64,000 nucleotides of DNA from Diphasiastrum complanatum (GCA_029204225.1 CM055103.1:45190380-45254379); one strand, 5' to 3'; positions 21,870 to 34,415 are shown, numbered from the stretch's first letter. Translations and numbers: made by a program. The notes: generated by a model from the letters alone, not told the origin.

Positions 21870-22665
21870 ATGTTAGAACTCATTGGGTCGGACTGACAGT
21901 ATCGAAATTTACACAGGGTCAGATTTTATACATTGGGTCAGATTTTATACAAAGTGAACTAGGGGCGGATAAGTTAGAACCGATCCGAACAGAACGCGTT
22001 CGGATAAATTAGAACCGATCCAAACCAAACACATTCGAAGGTGCCCAAAAAAATCTGAATGTGAACCAATTAGAATCTTCGAACCGAACACGTTCGAAGG
22101 TGCCCAAACAAATTTGAACGTGAACCAAATTAGAACATATTCGGATAAATTAGAGTCGATCACTTTTTCGACCCTATTCATCCTTGTCAAAAATCCCATT
22201 GGGTTGGATTTTTGACATTGGGTCGGATTTTTGACATTTGGGTTTAGGTTTTTGACATTGGGTCAGATTTGTAGCATTGGGTCAAATTTTTGACATTGGG
22301 TTCGATATTTTGACATGTTCAGAAAAAGCGAACAGATTCGAACCGAACACGTTCGAAAAAATCTGAACAGCCGAACCGAACACGTTTGGAAAAATCTGAA
22401 CAGATCCGAACCGAACACATTTAGAAAAATCCGAACGGATCAGAACCGAACATGTTCAAAAAAATTCCATTGGGTTGGATTTTTTAGATTGGATTGGATT
22501 TTTGACATTTGGGTTTAGGTTTTTGACATTGGGTCAGATTTATAGCATTGGGTTGAATTTTTGACATTGGGTCGGATTTTTTGACACGTTCAGAAAAATC
22601 CGGACAAATCCGAACCGAACACGTTCAGAAAAGTCCAAACATATCCAAACTGAACATGTTGACAC
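21870..22665. repeat. satellite-like field with GAACACGTTCG palindromes
   Basis: Two interleaved motifs are repeated many times. One is TTGACATTGGGTCGGATTTT, a unit of about 21 bp with variants, concentrated at 22190-22320 and 22480-22590. The other is CCGAACCGAACACGTTCGAA, around the palindrome GAACACGTTC, at 22000-22150, 22330-22460 and 22590-22670. The same two-block pattern occurs at least twice, so the higher-order period is about 250 bp. Confidence 0.8.
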
Positions 22666-22815
22666 TATGTAGGGTGTGTTTATGTGTATGTGTGTGTGTT
22701 ATATATGTTTGCATGATATGCATGTGTTTGTGTTTCTGAATATCTATGTGTGCATGTGTTTATGTGTTTCTAAATATCTATGTGTGTATGTGTTTATGTG
22801 TTTCTAATATTATGT
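22666..22815. repeat. TG/TATG low-complexity tract
   Basis: Alternating TGTGTATGTG and TTTATGTGTTTCTAA runs, with a duplicated block AATATCTATGTGTG at about 22739 and 22777. Confidence 0.7.
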
Positions 22816-23220
22816 GTTCCTTGTGGACTTTTTGTGAATCTTCTCATGATTGGAATGAAAACTCGATCATAAATAGGAACCATAATTAGAATTGTAGCAC
22901 TGATAAAAGTGCCAGTCGATGCGGGGGGCGTGCCAAAGTGTTTGCCCATCCGACGGTTGAGTGTCGCTGCTTTCTCAATACTAAATGTTACCAGTTGTGC
23001 ATATATTGTCCAGAAAGTGAAGATGATTGTCGTATAGTCTCCACGGGTTAGTTGTGGACTGATAATCTGCTTCTTCTAAGGCTGCTCTTGGAAGCTATAA
23101 ATAGATTGGCAAGGATTGATATAATTTAGAGTGATTAAATCAAGAAATGTGAATTGAAGGTCGAATAGGGTAAGGAATATGTTGGGGTTCAAGGGTCACT
23201 AAACCTTCTCCTCCTCCCCT

Positions 23221-23358
23221 GTATCTTGTGGGGATCAACAGGGGCTTAAAATGTAGCTAAAGTCAAAGTTGATAGAATGACATATCCCCCGGACGTATCT
23301 TGTGGGGATCAATAGGGGCTTAAAATGCAACTGAAGTCAAATTTGATAAAATGATGTG
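23221..23358. repeat. tandem duplication, 74-bp period
   Basis: GTATCTTGTGGGGATCAACA and the following 40 bases recur at 23295 with six or seven substitutions (second copy GTATCTTGTGGGGATCAATA). Confidence 0.8.
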
Positions 23359-23470
23359 TTTACTCCACATGTTTATGGACCTACGTGTCTCATTCTAGTC
23401 AACCTACCTCTTCCCCTCCTCTTACACCCATGATTCCCTCACCCTTCCACCCATGATTCTACCGCTTCTT

Positions 23471-23591
<121 letters not shown>

Positions 23592-23599
23592 GCTCTGAC

Positions 23600-26029
23600 T
23601 CCTACACCCCTCCCCCTTTTCCCACCACCACCTTGAACCCCACTCACATTTATTATCCTCCCCTCTTTCCACTCCCTCTCATCTCTTTTGTCATCCCCAA
23701 ACCCCCCGTCCCCATATATAGCCCCACGTCTTTCCTCGCATTTTTTTTTATTACATTCAAAAAAAGGTATTGGCAAAAATGGGTGCAATCTTAAACTCTA
23801 CAGGGACCAAAAATAAAGCTTAAGACCATCAACCTCATCATGCATAACATGGACTATTTTCCATGACATCTCTACTTGTACCCAAAGAGAATAAGAGACG
23901 TTCTTTCCTTTTATGTTAGCATATCAACTCAAATGAAATCATAGTTCTCGGACTCATGATAAACACCACAATTGATAGATAGGTGCATCCTACTCATTGA
24001 AATCTGGCCATTTAAATGCACCATACATAAGAGCCCCATTAACTTAGCCGAAGTGCCATGCTCAAAAGCTAACATGCCTCGAGGAGCTAAGCTACAAAGA
24101 AATTTATAGAAACAACAACTTTGAAAGCTTCATTTGACAAAGTACAATCCAATAGAATCTCGAAATGCTTGTGAAAAAATCGGAGCAAGAATATGAAAAC
24201 CATGGGTCTCCAAATGATGTTTCCTCTGATTCATGCACAAAACCACAATTATTCAGAATTACTTCCACGAATCGAGGGAAGCAACATCTTATTTTACTCA
24301 GATATTGGTCAACTCAATGTTGGTCATGCACTGGGATCTAAGCATTGCTACAAACTCAATCGGACTTGTGTTGCCTACTCTACACCCTATCAAATTTTAG
24401 AGGTGTGCCTAGTCTTGGCATAGATCCTATTTGAATTGTGAAATAGGTTATATGGTTGTCCACCAATCAACTATGAGCTAATCATAGTCTAGAGAGAATT
24501 AAGAAAATATAATGAATAGACAACACAATATACCTTTTTTAAAACATCATAGGAGACGGTGTGCCATTCATTCTATCCCAAAACCTAAGGTTAAGATGAA
24601 ATAACCAGGTTAAAACAATGACAACTGGAGTCTTGTACTATAAATTATTGCATACACACTCCAGGGTAACATTGTTTACACCATTTTTTTTCGACATCTA
24701 ACCACAAATTCAATATTCAGAGGAGAGGCCATTGTTGCCATGAGGCCATCGTTTCACAGTTGAGAAGCTTCATGTTGAGACAAACTATCTAAGGTGGCCA
24801 TTGTTGTCTATGGAGGACAAATGGAACCAACTAAACCATACCATTTTATTCTGACAATCTATTAAGAACATGATCAAGTGCTGAGATCTGCAGGTGATGA
24901 TTCTCTATTGTTGCCTATTAGAGAAGACAATGAACATCACTTCCATTGCTGTTGTGACAGTTGTTTCTGAAATGATTTCACAGTTGAATGCTACAGAGAA
25001 CCATTACTTCCAACGTTGAGGCAGAAGCTCAAAAGGTTGCAAAACATGCTAGAGTTCATGCAAAAAGAAAGACAAAAAAGAAGTCCAAGGACAAAGTGAT
25101 GTTGATGAACCTGGGAATTTGATACCTAGACACTCAAAGATGAGAGCTATTTATGGAGAAGAGCAAAGATTTTGTAGCAACAGGGCTACGCATTGCCAAG
25201 AGCCAAGGAAAAAAATGTCTAAGGATATCATGATTCAGCAAAATCGATCAACACATCTTTTCCAGAAGCTCTCCTTTTCACCTATTTCGCTTCCCTTTGA
25301 TTGAACTACCTTGTTGGATACAACTCTTGTCTTAATGCTCACACACTCACAAAACCAATTCGGTGATGCACTTACGTATCAACTAATGGCCCAAGCAAGG
25401 GATTCTCGTGCAATGGCTCGAATGAGAACCTGCCCAGAAACCTTATTACGCAGCCTCCATCCAAAGACTTCTTGGGGCAACTGTTGATGCCCATGCAAAT
25501 GATGAACATAACCACAAAAACAGGAATGAGCCAGGTTAACCGTAAGCACTCCACACAGATTGGATGTCTTGGAGGAGGCGCCAGAACTGGGTTAACATGT
25601 CTTGTGTTTCTTGACCTTATCCAGGACCCTAAACTTGCATACTCTGCTCTTCGGCTCCCCATTGAGCTCGCCTAAATCTGCTTTCCGTTTCTTTCCAATG
25701 CGATGTGGGCTTCTATGATCTGAAATAAACAGGCTATGTCACTTAGTTTCTCTGTAGTGTGACACAGTAACGGATTAAGTAAGAGGCATCTACCATGTGG
25801 GCCCCCCTCCGCCTTCAATTTTCATGAATTTCGAGTGGGTTGTTGGCCCATTAGATGCAGTTTCAGACCAAGGCATACATCTGTATAAATTTTTTTTCAA
25901 ACATTTTTTTGCTTTTTCCTTTGCAAGAGCGTGACATTTTCGTGGGCACAATGTGACATTTTCGGCAGCACAGGGTTAATTTTTTTACGGCAACCTTTAC
26001 ATTCTCTCTCTTAAATATCTTTATATATA
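23600..26029. other. no gene recognised
   Basis: About 2.4 kb with a few short plus frames (24193-24423, 25119-25304, 25472-25675). None shows a family motif or splice-linked continuation that I recognise. Lys-rich text near 25060-25110 (AKRKTKKKSKDK) may be a coding scrap. Confidence 0.4.
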
Positions 26030-26582
26030 TAGATTTGTGAACTTCTCTTTCCTAGATGGCTTCTCACAACTTGAGGATTGGAAATTTCCATTATATCTAA
26101 CCAATGAAGCTCGAGATTGGTATGACAATATTGAAATTTGTGAAAACCATTTTCTTTCTTCATGGGATACCTTGGTAAAAGCATTCTTGGATGAGTTTTC
26201 ACCCAGGATGAATATAACGGTTGAATTGATATTAGATTGCTTCATAAGTGGATTGCAAACAAAGATGCAAGTCCATGTGACACAGAAACATCCGACTAGT
26301 TTGGATTATGCAATTGAAATTGCATCCAAATACGAAAATGCTCAGATTGATACTCGTATATCCATATTTTATAATAGCCACAACCAATCTAGAGATGATC
26401 AGTTCCTAGTTGAGTCAAGCTTGAGACCAAATGTGAAATCAGAAGTGGATTATTTCCATTGTCAGAGACATCAAGTCCATTGTGTGATATCGAAAGACCA
26501 TAATTTGATTGAAGGGTTGGATGCTAACACTCGACTTCAAGATGATTGGGAATGGAAGCCAAGAGCAAAACAAAAGTCTTGA
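26030..26582 (+). pseudogene. gypsy gag relic
   Basis: The plus strand reads WKFPLYLTNEARDWYDNIE, then LVKAFLDEFSPRMN, LDCFISGLQTKMQVHVTQK and PTSLDYAIEIASKYENAQ. This is the order of a Ty3/gypsy retrotransposon gag (capsid) domain: a W...F helix, the 'F..EF..' block and a helix ending in A...E. The open frame (181 codons from 26037) ends at 26582 with no zinc knuckle, protease or pol downstream, and no initiator with homologous context. It is probably a decayed capsid segment of an element lost by deletion. Confidence 0.65.
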
Positions 26583-26796
26583 CCTAGGAGTTCATCCCGC
26601 CTTTAAGGATTAAAAGAAAGTGACTAACCATAAATCTGACCAGTAGTATAATTACTACTTTATCCAGCCAGTAATTCCACAACGTGAGGTAACCAACATT
26701 CGTGTTGGTTTTGTAAATTTAGCACTTGGCACTTCTGAACTCCATATGATATGTGAAAATTTGAAACCCTATGATGATTTGCCCTATGCTCTGTGA

Positions 26797-26840
26797 CCGG
26801 ACTCCATAGCTAAATGGATAAGGCACTGGAACTTTAAATG
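26797..26840 (+). other. tRNA-Arg-like 5' half (relic)
   Basis: GACTCCATAGCTAAATGG followed by ATAAGGCACTGGA resembles the acceptor strand, D-arm and anticodon 5' strand of plant tRNA-Arg, with a good A-box (TAGCTAAATGG). The 3' half and B-box are missing, so it cannot be a working tRNA. It may be a SINE head or a tRNA-derived scrap. Confidence 0.35.
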
Positions 26841-26952
26841 ATAATTGAAAAGAAACTAAATTGCTAATTGTGATTAGATTGTGTTATAGTATTATCAAGC
26901 CTTGTATGCAAGACCTGAGATGTCGTTCTTCATGAAGATCTTATGCTGATTG

Positions 26953-27077
26953 GAATCCTTTTGGGTCGGCCTAGGATGCTATTGGCTGGTCCAGGGGGGT
27001 AATCTGTTGCTGCTTATCTTAAAGATATGCTGTTGTATGGCTTTTGGGTCAGCCTAGGATGCTATTGGCTGGTCCAT
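26953..27077. repeat. 35-bp direct repeat, 82 bp apart
   Basis: CTTTTGGGTCGGCCTAGGATG plus 14 further bases (to GGTCCA) recurs with one substitution (GTCAGCC) about 82 bases later. The intervening sequence is not repeated. Confidence 0.85.
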
Positions 27078-27289
27078 TGGTCTTTGTGTAACCAGAAATG
27101 CTGAGTTCGAAGAATGGGGACCATTCTTTACCCGTGAATGTCGCCACTGTTTGAGGGGAAAAAGACCCCTTTTTGAAGTTATTTTTGATGGAAAATCATC
27201 GTCACGTGGTATTATGCCAATGTGGAACTGCTTAAAACTGGCGCGTAAATGGCCCATTATGGCCGGTTGCACTTTTATTGAAACTTCAT

Positions 27290-28282
27290 CTATTTATTGA
27301 TTTATGCTGGACTTAAATTTATTTAAGATGCCTATGCCCCTAGTTCCTGGGTTTGTCGGAGCTAGGAGGTGCCAGTTTGTCTTAAAAATCAGTTAAATGG
27401 CAATTTTATTCACCGTAGGCCACTTTAGTGATTTAAAAGCAGTTTTGGGGCTCAGCTCTTAAGTTTGGGCCCAATTGCCAAAAAGCCCCTATTGGTGCCC
27501 ATTCATGAAGAGGTGCACCTCTTTGGGCCTCAGCCCTCTCTAGCATTAGAAGGGGCCAGCCTCTACATAACACCATCATTCATCTTCTTGGAGAGAGAGA
27601 GAGAGAAAAAAAAAAACTTGTGTGGAGAAGCTTGGGGAGAAAGAGAAGGAGTAGAAGCTGTTTTGTAGGTGCCTCCCATCTCCTCCACTTCCAATTTGTG
27701 CTCAATCCCACAGAGACAAGAAGGAGGAAAGGAGAAGAGGCAGATGATTGTCTGGTGCCTTCCACTCTAACTTCTTTGTTGGATCTTTCCTGCAAACCGC
27801 TTATATTTCATTGCTATTGATCTGCTTCTTATTCTTTAGCATTGTGTTTTCACCATTTCATTTGTGGAATCAAATTTGGTGTTATTTGTCTTGGTTGTAT
27901 CTAACTCTGTGGTTGTAGGTCCTGGAACTGTGAAGACTGTATTTAGTATCTCTTTGTTGTCCTCTAATATTTGTTGCAGGCTGTGGAGAATTACAAGCCA
28001 TTGGCTGCATTATTTATAGGCATATGAAGCTTGGGTGATTGCTATTTTCATGCTTTAAAAAATTTGAATCACTTTTTCTTTTGTAATGCCATTTGCGATA
28101 CTTGTGTTTTTGAATTCTAAAATCTGAGAATTGTTTGATATTGATTGCTATCCTAGAAAAAGTTTAATGGTGGGCAATTTATCAATACTACACTTCTTTT
28201 GAAAGAGTTAAATTTTAACCCATTTGTAGGCTTGTAGATCACTAGTTTACAACCCTGTTGTAGTCGGTTGTAGTATAGGGGT
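27290..28282. other. no gene recognised
   Basis: Contains a purine run GAGAGAGAGAGAGA followed by a poly-A of ten at 27592-27616. Short ORFs have no family features. It could be an LTR or leader of a gypsy element adjoining the LTR that follows. Confidence 0.35.
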
Positions 28283-28395
28283 CCGTTCACTGGGACCGCC
28301 TGTGCGCACCTGCATAGCAATAGAGAGAGAAGGGAGGTAGAGAGAGGTAGAGAGATAGAAGGAGTGATGAGAGAGAGGGAGTGTAGAGAGAGGAG

Positions 28396-28400
<5 letters not shown>

Positions 28401-28467
<67 letters not shown>
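28401..28467. repeat. (AG)n microsatellite, about 33 units
   Basis: Pure AG run, flanked on both sides by interrupted GA-rich sequence from 28320 to 28540. Confidence 0.97.
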
Positions 28468-28473
<6 letters not shown>

Positions 28474-28603
28474 GCTAGAGAGAGTTTAGAGAGAGGAGAG
28501 AAGAGCGAGAGTAAAGAGAGATTAGAGAGAGAAGAGAGTTTCCCAAGATGGTTGGGGCTATGGGGGCTCGAGCGCCTACCCATAGCTATGCACCAATCAC
28601 CCT

Positions 28604-28726
<123 letters not shown>

Positions 28727-29357
28727 AAAAAGAAAAGAGCTTTATTGTGAAGAATGGAATATGTACAATGGAAAATGGCCTCCTTATATAGTTGAGGAGG
28801 GAGGGCCATCTTGGCTCTCAGCCTATTTTCAATGGCATCCTAGCCCTTCAAACTAAATGAAGTTCAATCTAATGGTTCATTAGGAAAAGGGCCAAACTCA
28901 CATTATTCATGTGAGTTTGAGAGATTCCCTTTTAACTTAGAACCTTATGAACTTGACTTTGGGCTTTTTAATTAGTTTATTCTACTAAGGTCCAAAGTCC
29001 TTTTATTCAAGTTCTATTTATCCGATTTGCGTGATCATTGGGTCGGTCTTATACACGCAGGAAGCCGGTGCCCTCGCACTTATTATTCTAAATGTACAAT
29101 GTACTATGGCGGGGCCCACTAGGTAAGGCTTGGCCAATAGTGTTCATTATTGTGCAATACCCACAACAGGGTCCACGACCCAAAGTAGTGCCAGTCCCTC
29201 GGCACTAGGCTGCAACTATCTTGAAGGGGCGCTGTTGTTGGTTCTTTTATTGTTGGGACATGGTGCTTCAGGAAAAGCGTGGGTAGAATTCGCTTACATA
29301 AAACTTGAGGCTTTATTGGATGATGGCAATAAGCAAGAACTTGGACTTGCCAGATTT

Positions 29358-29855
29358 TCAATAATCCCCATAAGGGTCTGGTGGCCATTCCGGATAACCT
29401 TGTTCATTGACAATTGGGTAGTCGAGGCATTCCATTGGAGGATCCCAAGATAAATCTTGCTGATATAATGGATCCTCATAGATCGGCGCAACTGGTCCCA
29501 ATGTCATGGACTCCCCCAAATCATAATGTGGATATGACGTGCTTGCTTGATGCTCTTGTCTGTCCAGGTATTCATGGTATGCCATAACCTGACGACTTTC
29601 CTCAGTAGTCAATATCAAAGATTTAGGACAAGGCTTTGTCATTGTAGGTATTGGTTCTTGCTGTACAATTGGCCGATTTGGGCTTGGATTCCTTGGATTT
29701 GGCCGTCTAAGCAATGTGATGTCTTGATGTAGCTTTGTGGTGGCCAGATGTTGAGTGGAACATTCTGAGTTTGGTTGGATCTTGCTTATGATTGGCGTTG
29801 AAATCAGAGGACAATCTCCCACCTTAGTCCTTAAACATGTCAAATATAGGAGCAT
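29358..29855 (-). CDS. Pro-rich ORF of unknown function beside an LTR
   Basis: A 165-codon minus frame with about 15% proline. It starts MLLYLTCLRTKV, has a polar middle (RRPNPRNPSPNRPIVQQEP) and an acidic aromatic end (LDYPIVNEQGYPEWPPDPYGDY). It shows no domain, signal peptide or membrane helix. Its biased composition suggests a disordered protein or retroelement gag/spacer sequence. The location, 190 bases from an LTR, also points to an element. It is open without stops, but I cannot show that it is expressed. Confidence 0.3.
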   Translation of the reverse strand: MLLYLTCLRTKVGDCPLISTPIISKIQPNSECSTQHLATTKLHQDITLLRRPNPRNPSPNRPIVQQEPIPTMTKPCPKSLILTTEESRQVMAYHEYLDRQEHQASTSYPHYDLGESMTLGPVAPIYEDPLYQQDLSWDPPMECLDYPIVNEQGYPEWPPDPYGDY

Positions 29856-30380
29856 TATTCGTCAAACATTATTCGCCATTTGCCTAGATGTTTACATAAG
29901 ATAATAAGTGAAAGCTAATGAATGTGAAATTCATAAATATATAAATATGTAAAAGCATGCAATTCTTTGAGTTCATTGAATGTTAACAAGTTGAAAAGAC
30001 ACATCTGTCTAATAGATACATTGGTATGTTCATACTTTTTAAACTAAGAGGCAATTTATATTCATATGCAAAATTTAGATCTATCAAGTATTGGGAGGAA
30101 ATGTTCATCAAGCATTGTTTCAACCTACTTCTTGTTATTTTGATATATAGGATTCTTCATCCTCATTTAGCGTTGGAGACAATAATCCTCATAATGGTCG
30201 ACGTAGACGACGAATGCAATACAACGGTCCTCATATAAAGCAATTATCGTGTCGTCTACGTCAAGGCTTAAAAGAGATGATGGAAATTGATGAGCGCATT
30301 AATCAAGAGACTAATGCTCATCTAGCTCATGTAGATCTACTTCTTCGCAAACAAGTTTCGATGATGAAAATGAGCTTCCA

Positions 30381-32319
30381 ATGAATGATGAATTTGAAGT
30401 CATGGGAGACATGTTGGATGATATGTACGAGAACAATAGTGCAGCTAGACACAATGACCAAGACGAGGAGGCACTTTTGTCTAAAGAAGAAAAGAAATTG
30501 CGAGAAGAATCAAAGACCGCATTGTATCTTGGAGCAAAGACATCTCATTTGGTGACCTCTCTACTTCCATTAAATCTTCAAGCCAAATATAGATGGAGTG
30601 ACCAAAGCCTCACCTCATTATTTGAGTAAAAAAATTTTCATCTACTTGTCATTTTTGCTTTGAAACAAAATTTACAATCTGGACATCGAGTGATAATTTT
30701 TTTACAATGACTTCTTTTGTCATGTACAGACTATGAAAAACAAAATTCTCCCAAAAGGGAATGTCATGTCTGAGACAAGAGATGAGGCACGAAAGATGTT
30801 GTCTAACATCGGGATGGACTACAAGCAATACCATGCATGTCCAAAAGATTGTATTTTATATTGAGGAAGGTACGAATCACTCAAGAAATGTCCCATTTGT
30901 GATACTCCTCGATATAGATTATTTGCAAGGGGCAACCATTCCGTGCAAAGTTTTACGACATTTTCCAGTAATTCCACGATTGCAACGTTTATTTCATTGT
31001 AAATCTCTTGCACAACTTATAGACTGGCATGCACACCATACCTCTACAGATGGGATGATGAGGGTACCTTCAAATTCACCTGCATGCAAAGAGTATCCAA
31101 GCTTTGCCAATGAGTCAAGAAATGTGAGATTTGGTCTTGCAATAGATGGTGTGAACCCCTTTGGTGTACAAGCAACTACGTGGTCCATTTGGCCTGTTTG
31201 CTTGGTAAATTATAATATTCCTCCTTGGTTGAGTACAAAAAAGAGACACATTATGTTGGAACTTTTAATTCCTAGCCACCGCAAGGTTAAGAACATGGAT
31301 GTGTATCTTGAGACGCTTATTGACGAGTTGGAAGATTTGTGAAAGGGGATAAAAGCATATGACAATTCGCGCCCCTTACATGAGAGGGAGTTTACACTAC
31401 GTGTCATTGTAATGTGGACAATGCATGACTATCCAGGATTAGGTGAATGCTCAGGTAATCATTCAAACAATGTCTATCTTGTGTACATAGGAGTTTGTTT
31501 ACAGTCACATACAACTAGTAATTCTTGACATTTACATGATATACTACAATGGCTATAATTATTCTTTGACGTATACTTTTTTTAATTGTGATTGATAGTA
31601 TCCATTTGTTGGGCAGGCTTTCAAATGGCTAGAAAAAATGCTTGTTTTTTGTGCGGGCCAAATCTAGATACTCTTATAGTCTCAAAAAAGTGGTTTATGA
31701 AAATCATTGTAAATACTTGCATGAAGGCCATCCATTCAGAGATACTCATAGAAGAGGTTTTGGAGGAAGAGTTGAGAGAGAGATGCCTCCAAAGAGGATG
31801 TCCGTGAAAGATTGGCGAAAACTATGGTAGGAATCTCAAGCAAAGCCAATCGATGGTATGAAAAGATTATCTAAATTTCATCGTTTGGATTATTGGAATA
31901 ACCTTTTGATTAATCACCTACTTGATCCCATGCACATATTTAAAAATGTGGGTGAATCAATTTGGAAACACTTGATTGGCAAAAAAGATACCATTGCTGC
32001 AAGGCATGATCTAAAAGAATCAAACACCAAAAAAGAATATTGGATAAAGGATGGTGAAGATCATGCTCCAAAAGTACCTTGGACATTCACTCAGGAGGAG
32101 CTTAACCACGTGCGCTCCATTATTTATGACATTAGAACACCAACTGGTTTTGCCCATTCTCTACGGTCATTATTCACAGTGGATGGAAAGTTGCAAGGTC
32201 TCAAATCTCATGATTGGCTAAAGATGATTCAATTCATCTATCCATTGTCAATCCATGGGTGCTTGTACTATCAATCATTGTCAGGTATTTACATATACTT
32301 GGTGCATTTTTTTATTTAG
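30381..32319 (+). pseudogene. TNP2 transposase core (Transposase_21), broken
   Basis: The block at 30381-30629 carries KLREESKTALYLGAKTS. The block from 30730 reads ETRDEARKMLSNIGMDYKQYHACPKDCILY and then hits a stop. A block in another frame continues VRFGLAIDGVNPFGVQATTW, WPVCLVNYNIPPWL, DVYLETLIDELEDL, a TGA where the family has Trp, then HDYPGLGECS. After a gap comes CFLCGPN, then DYWNNLLINHLLDPMHIFKN, the conserved 'D.MHI.KN' transposase motif, and VPWTFTQEELNHVRS. This protein cuts and moves CACTA elements in the nucleus. At least three lesions prevent a full-length product. Confidence 0.8.
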
Positions 32320-32339
32320 TATTTATTGATTGGAAATTC

Positions 32340-33069
32340 AAATAGACATAAAATGGATTGAATATGTTACAGATGGATGTGTTCAAATGAAATCCGTGAG
32401 CCGGATCTTTGCAAGAGACATGAGGATATGGTGGAGATTGTTTGCATGTTTGAGAGATATTTTCCATTTGTTTTTAAGCATTTGTGACTTTATAGGTGGA
32501 TGTTCTTTATGGAAAGGTACATGAAAGTCTTAAAAGATTTTGTGCGTCAAAAGACAAGGCCTGAAGGTAGCATGTCAGAGGGATGGTTAGTACATGAATC
32601 TCTCTTTTATGTTACTGAAATTTTGCACCAACTACATCTATCTGCTCCACTATTGTGGCGTGATGAGGAAGTCGAAGAGGTAACTAGTGAAAAACCTCAA
32701 GGGATGGGAAAGGTCCGTAGGTTGGCACCCTTCCAATGAGAAATTTTTTTTACATTCATGCTTTATAATTGTGGAGTTATGGATAAATGGTTAGACCTAT
32801 ATGAAGAAGAAGAAAAAGAGAGGGCCTTGTCTAGAAAGCGCCAACGACAGAATAGAGGTAGACACATGGCCTCAAGTTCACATGATCTTCAGCCATTGCC
32901 CAAGCAATGCACTATAGAGTGGATGCATGACACACTACAAAAAGCAACAAAAGAGGGACAAAAAATATTAAACACAGAATGGGACTTTGCAAGAGGATGC
33001 AAATGGGAGGTATTATTCCTTAGATACTTTATTATTAGAACATTCTTGTTTATAACAATATTTGTTTGA
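32340..33069 (+). pseudogene. DUF4218-like part of the CACTA transposase
   Basis: The reading switches frame several times. It contains a degraded 'F..H' stretch (DIFHLFLSICDFIGGCS), then MERYMKVLKDFVRQKTRPEG, SEGWLVHESLFYVTE, the typical pattern of DUF4218 in TNP2 proteins. A charged segment follows (YEEEEKERALSRKRQRQNRG), corresponding to the variable linker before DUF4216. No stand-alone function is known for this domain. Confidence 0.65.
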
Positions 33070-33079
33070 TCATTTTGAA

Positions 33080-33909
33080 ACACCATATTCATTCACAATG
33101 ATTATTTATGAGATTCATGTTTGTCATGTGGCAGTGCAAAATGTATAATGCTATATGGGCTTTTGGTTTTCACTTTCGTGTTAAAAGGATTGATAACAAG
33201 AGACGCACACACGATTGTGATGTAATAGCATCTTTCCAACAAGAAAGTCAAAGCAGTGCACGAGATTGGAATCCCATCTCAGGAGATATAGAATACGTAG
33301 GAACTATAGAAAATATTTATGATGTGTCATTTGGTGAAAGTGGACACTATTTTTTATTTGATGTGAAATGGTTCAAGGTAGTTTGTAGAGGGCCAAATGC
33401 AACCATAAAATCGGATCCAAGTGAATTTTTTGCGATTGATTCATCAAAAACAATGGGCATGGAGTCCTTTGACACATTGGTGTTGCCTCGTCACTGTGAG
33501 CAGGTGCACATGCTATGCTATAATGTTTTTCATTTTATTGCAAGTGACTTCAGTATTTGAGTTTTTGATATGTTCTAAAATAGTGATTTTTGCAGGTGTT
33601 TTTTCAACCATATCAACTAAACAAAATATGGTGGTTTGTAGCTCAAGTTGAACGACGTTCACGACCAGTATTTGAGGGTGCAAATGTTGAGAATGAAATG
33701 GAAAACCTTCATTTTAACTATCAGATTGAGCTACCTAGAGATGTAGTAAATGTCAAACCATACTTGAAGCACCCACCTCCATAGATGTTGAGAATAGAAA
33801 TTCTAATAGTCAGGATGATGAAAGTGAGGGTGATGATGAAAATCATCTAAGAGGAGATGAATTGCAAGATGTTGTCGATGATGAAATTGATTCTTGTAAT
33901 TCTGAATAA
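33080..33909 (+). pseudogene. DUF4216-like C-terminal part of the CACTA transposase
   Basis: The frame at 33108-33560 reads GDIEYVGTIENIYDVSF, then FLFDVKWFKVVCRG and SFDTLVLPRHCEQVHM. The next block, 33590-33784, gives VFFQPYQLNKIWWFVAQV and RDVVNVKPYLKHPP. The order is that of DUF4216. The acidic tail (DDESEGDDEN, DVVDDEID) ends at 33909. A frame change separates KHPP from the tail. This is probably the authentic 3' end of the transposase gene. Confidence 0.7.
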
Positions 33910-34184
33910 AAATTGATTATTGCAATTCTGAATGAAATTGATTCTTGCAATGCTTTCAAATGATTGTTATTTAGCCAAAATAGAATCTCATCTATGGTCA
34001 AGTAAGTGAAAAGAATAGACGTAGTTTAACTTCAATCCCATTTTTTTGGAGATAATGTCGGTGAAGATAGATGTACGGCTTCATGTTCCAAGAAAATTCT
34101 CATTTTTTAACAAATGTTGCAAAGGCAGTAAATCACTAAAAGCATGTGAGTTAATGAAATCACCACCACAAACTATGACAAAAT

Positions 34185-34415
34185 CAAGTGTTTCATCATA
34201 GTCAATCCCCTTGAATTGAGCATATCCCTTGGCAACTAGTCTTGTTTTATAATTGTTCACAGTACCATCTTGATTAAGCTTGATCTTAAAGACCCATTTG
34301 CAAACAGTAACATTTTGTATCTTTGATGGAGGATCAATAATTTTACAAGTATCTCAAACAATGCATCATATACTCACTTTTCATTACATCAAATCACTCT
34401 TTTGTTGCTACAGTT
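34185..34415 (-). pseudogene. copia RT N-terminal scrap
   Basis: The minus strand reads [20 protein letters not shown], then [20 protein letters not shown]. This is the start of a Ty1/copia reverse transcriptase. It is about 75 residues long, with frame breaks before it (KSEYDALFE). It is separated from its own PBS and LTR at 34.54 kb by only about 120 bases, so gag, protease and integrase have been deleted. Confidence 0.8.

Larger units (their letters stand above)
30160..33909 (+). mobile_element. CACTA (En/Spm) transposon relic with TNP2-type transposase
   Basis: Plus-strand coding blocks occur in the order known for plant TNP2 genes: an N-terminal acidic block, a Transposase_21 core (30730-32290), DUF4218 (about 32400-32740) and DUF4216 (33100-33780), ending in an acidic tail with a TAA at 33907-33909. 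Blocks are separated by intron-like AT-rich gaps. Stops and frameshifts make it inactive. I could not find terminal inverted repeats beginning CACTA on either side, so the true ends and the transposon boundaries are unknown. Confidence 0.75.

Noticed and set aside
25372-25675. Overlapping frames on both strands with Gly-rich text (GCLGGGARTG)
   Set aside because: No family recognised, no splice-linked continuation; too short to support a gene.
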